Shown one piece after another: positions 59,296 to 64,000 of a stretch of 64,000 bases of DNA. Positions within the stretch are counted from its first letter, which is position 1. Each line of letters opens with the position of its first letter. Source of the DNA: 70-18 sp041691815 (GTDB lineage: Bacteria; Pseudomonadota; Alphaproteobacteria; Acetobacterales; Acetobacteraceae); the NCBI GenBank assembly GCA_041691815.1, contig JBEPTZ010000003.1:1-64000 (forward strand), given 5' to 3'. The translations under genes were made by a program, and so were the position numbers. The notes beneath the pieces were generated by a model. That model was given only the letters and a program-made list of their open reading frames with translations, had not been told where the DNA came from and made no database searches.

Positions 59296-60015
59296 ATGAT
59301 CCACGGCCCTGTAGTGTTCACCCTGGCCGGGCTGCGGCGCGGGGCGGTGGTCAGCCTGCCGCTGCTGATCGGACTGACGCCGTTCGGCGTGGTCTGCGGC
59401 ATCACCCAGCAAGCGGCCGGGCTGTCGCTCGGCGAGACCATCCTGATGGCCGGCCTGGTCTATGCCGGCGCCGCGCAACTGGTGGTGCTCGGCGCCTGGA
59501 CGCATCCGCCCTCGGTGCTGGCCGCCACGCTGACCGCCCTGGTGGTCAATCTGCGGCTGGCGCTGATGGGCCCGGTGCTGGCGCCGTGGCTGGACCGGCT
59601 GCGTGGCTGGCGGGTCTGGCTCAGCCTGTTCACCATGGTCGATCCAAGCTGGGCGCTGTCGGTGCGCGAAATCAGCGCCGACTACCGCGACGCTGCCTTC
59701 CTGCTCGGCGCCGGCGGCATCATGTGGATCAGCTGGATGATCACCAGCATCGCCGGCCACCTGCTCGGCGAGGCGATCCAGCCGACGCCCGGCCACCCGA
59801 TCTTCTTCGCAGCGCTTGCGGTGTTCGTGGCGCTGCTGGTCAATCTGTGGCGCGGCAAGGCCGACGTCATGCCGTGGCTGGTGGCCGGGGTGACGGCCGT
59901 CGCCACCGCGCATCTGCTGCCGGGAACCTCCTGGTACATGCTCACCGGCGCGCTGGCCGGCAGCCTGCTGGGGGCACTGCGCGACGCCCGCTCCGGCGAC
60001 GCGGACCGGCGCTGA
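59296..60015 (+). CDS. azlC: AzlC family permease
   Basis: 239 residues with several hydrophobic spans: GAVVSLPLLIGLTPFGVVCGITQQAAGLSLGETILMAGLVYAGAAQLVVLGAW, VVNLRLALMGPVLAPWL and GHPIFFAALAVFVALLVNLWRG. AzlC with AzlD exports branched-chain amino acids (azaleucine resistance). It starts 13 bp after recX and its last base overlaps the azlD ATG. Confidence 0.9.
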   Translation: MIHGPVVFTLAGLRRGAVVSLPLLIGLTPFGVVCGITQQAAGLSLGETILMAGLVYAGAAQLVVLGAWTHPPSVLAATLTALVVNLRLALMGPVLAPWLDRLRGWRVWLSLFTMVDPSWALSVREISADYRDAAFLLGAGGIMWISWMITSIAGHLLGEAIQPTPGHPIFFAALAVFVALLVNLWRGKADVMPWLVAGVTAVATAHLLPGTSWYMLTGALAGSLLGALRDARSGDADRR

Positions 60016-60320
60016 TGTGGGACTTTCACCCCTGGACGGTGGCCGCCATCCTCGGCATGGCGGCGGCCACCTATCTGTGCCGCGGCGGCGGCTACTGGCT
60101 GTTCCGCCAGGTGACGCCGGGGCCGATGCTGCGCGCCGCACTCTCCTACATTCCCGGCACCTTGTTCGTCAGCTTCGTGGCGCCGGGGCTGCTGGACGGG
60201 CGGCTGCACACCTTGGTGGGGGCGTCGGCGACCGTGGCGGTGATGCTGTGGACCCGCAGCCTGGCCTGGGCGATCATCGCCGGCACCGCGGCGGCGTGGC
60301 TGGCCTGGAGCCTGCTGTGA
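60015..60320 (+). CDS. azlD: AzlD family protein
   Basis: 101 residues with four hydrophobic spans: VAAILGMAAATYLCRGGGYWLF, MLRAALSYIPGTLFVSFVAPGLLDG, and two more. It is the small partner of AzlC in branched-chain amino-acid export. TGATG overlap with azlC and GTGA overlap with the MFS gene after it show coupled translation. Confidence 0.9.
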   Translation: MWDFHPWTVAAILGMAAATYLCRGGGYWLFRQVTPGPMLRAALSYIPGTLFVSFVAPGLLDGRLHTLVGASATVAVMLWTRSLAWAIIAGTAAAWLAWSLL

Positions 60321-61438
60321 GGGTGCCTTCTTACCGCGCGGCAATCGTCGCCGGCGTCTGCGCCACGCTGCTCGGCGTCGGTTTGCAGCGCTTCGCCTAT
60401 TCGCCGCTGCTGCCGGCGATGGTGCACGCCGACTGGCTGACCGGCGGCGAGGCCGGCACGCTCGGCGCGGTGAATTTCGCCGGCTACCTGATCGGCGCCG
60501 CCATCGCCCCCTCGGCCGGCCGGCAACTCGGGTTGCGCCCGGCGCTGCGGCTGGGGATGGCGGGCGCCACGCTGTGCCTGCTGCTGTGCGCCATTCGCGG
60601 GCCGCTGCTGTGGCTGGTGCCGTGGCGCACGCTGGCCGGCATCGCCGGCGGCATCCTGATGGTGCTGGCCGGCCCGGCCGTGCAGGCCGCCGCACCGCTG
60701 CGCCTGCGCGGACTGGCCGGCGGGCTGCTGTTTGCCGGCGTCGGCCTCGGCATCATGGCCAGCGCGGTGATCGTGCCGGCGCTGCTGACCTCCGGCGTCT
60801 CGGCCACCTGGGTCGCGCTGGCGGTGGCCGGGCTGCTGCTGACCCTGCTCTCCTGGAACCGCTGGCCGGACGTGCCGCCACCGCCGCTCGGCCGCCGCCC
60901 GGCGCTGCGTGGTCCGGTCGGCCGGCTGGTGCTGGCCTACGGCCTGGCCTCGATCACCGCCACCGCCTACATGGCCTGGTGGCCGGACTTCATCGCCCGC
61001 GGCCTCGGCCAGGGCACCACGATGGGGGCACTCGGCTGGCTGCTGTTCGGCTTCGGCATCACCATCGGCCCGGCCCTGTGCGGCTGGCTGGCCGACCGCA
61101 TCGGCGGCCAGCGCGCCTTCGCCCTCACGCTGCTGGTGCAACTGGTGCCGGCGACCCTGCCGCTGCTGCTGCATTCCTGGCTCTGGCTCGCCGTCGCGGC
61201 AGTCAGCGGCGGCATCACCGCCGCCGGGCTCACCGGCCTCACCCTGATCCGCGCCCGCGAAATCTCCGACGCCCAGGCCGCCGGCATCTGGCGGCTCGGC
61301 ACCGTCGCCTGGGCGGCGGCACAGATGGCCAGCGGCTTCGTGATGGCCTGGGCCTACACCGCCACCGGCACCCACGCCGCGGTGTTCGCCATCGGACTGG
61401 CCGGAGCTGGGTTGGCGCTGGTTGTGGGCAGGAAGTAA
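60317..61438 (+). CDS. YbfB/YjiJ family MFS transporter
   Basis: 373 residues, about twelve membrane spans. The family pattern is visible: GVGLQRFAYSPLLPAMVHADWL in the first span region, GAVNFAGYLIGA, and later GWLLFGFGITIGPALCGWLADRIGG. GTG 60317 overlaps the azlD stop (GTGA). Possibly an amino-acid or drug exporter given the azlCD neighbours, but the substrate is unknown. Its stop is 3 bp before A/B copy 13. Confidence 0.85.
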   Translation: MRVPSYRAAIVAGVCATLLGVGLQRFAYSPLLPAMVHADWLTGGEAGTLGAVNFAGYLIGAAIAPSAGRQLGLRPALRLGMAGATLCLLLCAIRGPLLWLVPWRTLAGIAGGILMVLAGPAVQAAAPLRLRGLAGGLLFAGVGLGIMASAVIVPALLTSGVSATWVALAVAGLLLTLLSWNRWPDVPPPPLGRRPALRGPVGRLVLAYGLASITATAYMAWWPDFIARGLGQGTTMGALGWLLFGFGITIGPALCGWLADRIGGQRAFALTLLVQLVPATLPLLLHSWLWLAVAAVSGGITAAGLTGLTLIRAREISDAQAAGIWRLGTVAWAAAQMASGFVMAWAYTATGTHAAVFAIGLAGAGLALVVGRK

Positions 61439-61441
61439 GTC

Positions 61442-61566
61442 CTTCTTTTTGTGAACAAAAAGAAGCAAAAAAACTTTTCATCCGTTTTGGAGACTCCGGA
61501 GTCTCCCGCGCTCCGCTGCCGCAAGGCGGATGAAAGTTTTTTGGTTCTTTTTTGCAAAAAAGAACC
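61442..61566. repeat. A/B intergenic element copy 13 (complete, reversed)
   Basis: Type B palindrome 61442-61465 (arms CTTCTTTTTGT/ACAAAAAGAAG, loop GA) and type A palindrome 61543-61566 (GG/CC outer pair, loop GC). The core is GGAGACTCC-GGAGTCTCC, as in copy 5. It separates the azlCD-MFS unit from trpB, 3 bp after the MFS stop, and so keeps the trp genes transcriptionally separate. Confidence 0.92.
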
Positions 61567-61635
61567 CTTCGCTTCCCTGTCTGGCCTTTCGGTTGTCCCC
61601 TGCGCTATGAGATGGGCCTCATCGGAGGCACTGCC

Positions 61636-62853
<1,218 letters not shown>

Positions 62854-62860
62854 GCAAGGT

Positions 62861-62986
62861 CTTCTTTTTGTGAACAAAAAGAAGCAAAAAAACTTTCTAT
62901 CCATTGGAGTGTACGGAATCTCCCCCCCTCCAATGTTGCAAGGCGGATAAAAGTTTTTTGGTTCTTTTTTTCAAAAAAAAAAGAAC
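62861..62986. repeat. A/B intergenic element copy 14 (complete, reversed)
   Basis: Type B palindrome 62861-62884 (arms CTTCTTTTTGT/ACAAAAAGAAG) and type A palindrome 62961-62986 with four extra A in one arm (bulged). The core reads GGAGTGTACGGAATCTCC. It lies between trpB and trpA, 7 bp after the trpB stop and 31 bp before trpA, inside what is normally a tightly coupled operon. Confidence 0.9.
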
Positions 62987-63017
62987 TGCTTTCCTTCCTT
63001 CCTGAGAGAGTTCCCCC

Positions 63018-63848
63018 ATGAGCCGCATCGCCGCCCGTTTCGCCAAGCTGAAAGCCGAGGGGCGCGGTGCGTTGATGCCGTTCCTGGAATCCGGCGACCC
63101 TGACATTGCCACCGCCCGGGCGATCTTGGAGGGCATGCCGGCGGCGGGTGCGGATCTGATCGAGATCGGCTGCCCGTTCACTGATCCGATGGCTGACGGC
63201 CCGACCATTCAGTTGGCCGGAAGGCGGGCGCTGGATGCTGGCATCAAGATGCGCCACACGCTGGAGATGCTGCGTGGTTTCCGGCGCGGCGACGATCTGA
63301 CGCCGGTGGTGTTGATGGGGTATTTCAACCCGATCATGTCGTATGGCGTGGCGAAGTTCTGCGCCGATGCGGCGGCTGCCGGGGCGGACGGGCTGATTAT
63401 CGTCGATCTGCCGACCGAGGAGGCGCAGTTGGTGGCGCCGGATGCGGCGGCCAACGGGCTCGATATCATCCGCCTGGTGGCGCCGACCACCGATGACGCG
63501 CGGCTGCCGCTGGTGCTCGCCGGCAGTTCCGGCTTCGTCTATTATGTGTCGATCACCGGCATCACCGGCACCCGCACCGCCAGTGCGGATGAACTGGCCG
63601 ATGCGATTCCGCGCATCCGCCGGGTGACCGACCTGCCGATCGCCATCGGCTTCGGCGTCCGTTCGGCCGCCCAGGCCGCCGCCGCGGTGACTGCCGCCGA
63701 TGGCGCGGTGGTGGCCTCGGCATTGATCGACACGCTGGCGGCCAGCCTGGACGGGCAGGGGCGGGCGACGGCGACGACGGTGGCGCAGGTGCTGGACCAG
63801 GTGCGCGCTCTGGCCGCGGGCGTGCGCGGCGCCCGCGCCGCGGCATAA
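63018..63848 (+). CDS. trpA: tryptophan synthase alpha chain
   Basis: 276 residues. LMPFLESGDPD, the signature LIEIGCPFTDPMADGPTIQLAGRRAL (catalytic Glu in EIG and Asp region), MGYFNPIMSYG, and the phosphate-binding GSSGFVYYVSITGITGTRT with the late IAIGFGVRSAAQ. Splits indole-3-glycerol phosphate and passes indole to TrpB. A GAGAGAG ribosome-binding site precedes ATG. accD begins 12 bp after its stop. Confidence 0.96.
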   Translation: MSRIAARFAKLKAEGRGALMPFLESGDPDIATARAILEGMPAAGADLIEIGCPFTDPMADGPTIQLAGRRALDAGIKMRHTLEMLRGFRRGDDLTPVVLMGYFNPIMSYGVAKFCADAAAAGADGLIIVDLPTEEAQLVAPDAAANGLDIIRLVAPTTDDARLPLVLAGSSGFVYYVSITGITGTRTASADELADAIPRIRRVTDLPIAIGFGVRSAAQAAAAVTAADGAVVASALIDTLAASLDGQGRATATTVAQVLDQVRALAAGVRGARAAA

Positions 63849-63860
63849 GAGGATAACGCT

Positions 63861-64000
63861 ATGAGTTGGCTCACCGAATATGTCCGCCCGCGCATCCGCA
63901 CCCTGCTGGGGCGGCGCGATGTGCCGGAGAACCTGTGGATCCAGTGCCCATCGTGCCAGCAGATGACCTTCCACACCGAGCTGGCAAAGAACCAGAAGGT
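63861..64000 (+). CDS. accD: acetyl-CoA carboxylase carboxyltransferase beta subunit, N-terminal part
   Basis: 46 complete codons are visible before the window ends. It begins MSWLTEYVRPRI and continues to WIQCPSCQQMTFHTEL, the start of the AccD four-cysteine zinc finger. With AccA the protein transfers carboxyl from biotin to acetyl-CoA in fatty-acid synthesis. Its position after trpA, with GAGGATAA in front, matches the trpB-trpA-accD order seen in many proteobacteria. Confidence 0.9.
   Translation, partial: MSWLTEYVRPRIRTLLGRRDVPENLWIQCPSCQQMTFHTELAKNQK

Overview
The window looks like chromosomal DNA from a GC-rich alphaproteobacterium. Gene order (trpB-trpA-accD, livKHMGF, argD-argF, hldD-lgt-MidA-pgeF, rplY-pth-ychF), phasin and UbiK genes and protein style suggest Rhodospirillales, probably Acetobacteraceae; that placement is my inference. 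I see no rRNA, tRNA, transposase, phage gene or CRISPR array. Coding density is high, most start codons overlap or abut the preceding gene, and only a few gaps exceed 200 bp.

Layout: 1-3922 end of a nitronate-monooxygenase-like gene, a CoA-binding/MetY fusion, a hypothetical and a GST. 4026-8387 phosphonate-type transporter phnD-phnE-phnE (no phnC) divergent from a flavin monooxygenase. 8479-13278 complete livKHMGF branched-chain amino-acid type ABC operon. 13316-18364 MarC, M20 amidohydrolase, methyltransferase, small enzymes and a GT2. 18411-21489 minus-strand group phasin, COQ9-like, proC, YbjN, ubiK. 21559-28397 hldD-lgt-MidA-pgeF-lipoprotein, prs, GST, histidine phosphatase. 28531-34998 DUF2339 membrane protein, rplY-pth-ychF, WsaF-like glycosyltransferase. 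35004-38983 a possible catabolic group (racemase fold, amidohydrolase, atypical SDR, bicupin dioxygenase). 39336-40825 a two-gene RiPP-like cassette (71-aa peptide plus radical SAM/SPASM protein). 40958-50581 penicillin acylase family enzyme, trpS, murJ, gpsA, rlmJ, MFS, PRC-barrel lipoprotein, EamA. 50733-56106 gamma-glutamyltransferase/S9 peptidase pair, SDR, and a homologue of eukaryotic-type (class I) cyclic nucleotide phosphodiesterases. 56250-64000 argF, argD, recX, azlCD, MFS, trpB, trpA and the start of accD.

The most striking structure is a family of about 120-130 bp intergenic elements, here called the A/B element: 14 copies in 64 kb. Each has a 22-24 bp palindrome at either end (type A, arms GTTCTTTTTT/AAAAAAGAAC; type B, arms CTTCTTTGTTT or CTTCTTTTTGT), then an inner inverted repeat with A-tract on one side and T-tract on the other (AAAAAACTT-CATCCG ... 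CGGATG-AAGTTTTTT), then a core GGAG-N-CTCC. The copies sit 0-24 bp from stop codons in 13 of 14 cases, occur in both orientations and show compensatory base changes in the arms, so they look like symmetrical bidirectional terminators that have spread through the genome. In places they have become part of genes: the start and signal peptide of the penicillin acylase protein, and the stop codon of an amidohydrolase. A second, unrelated palindrome of about 190 bp lies inside the liv operon.
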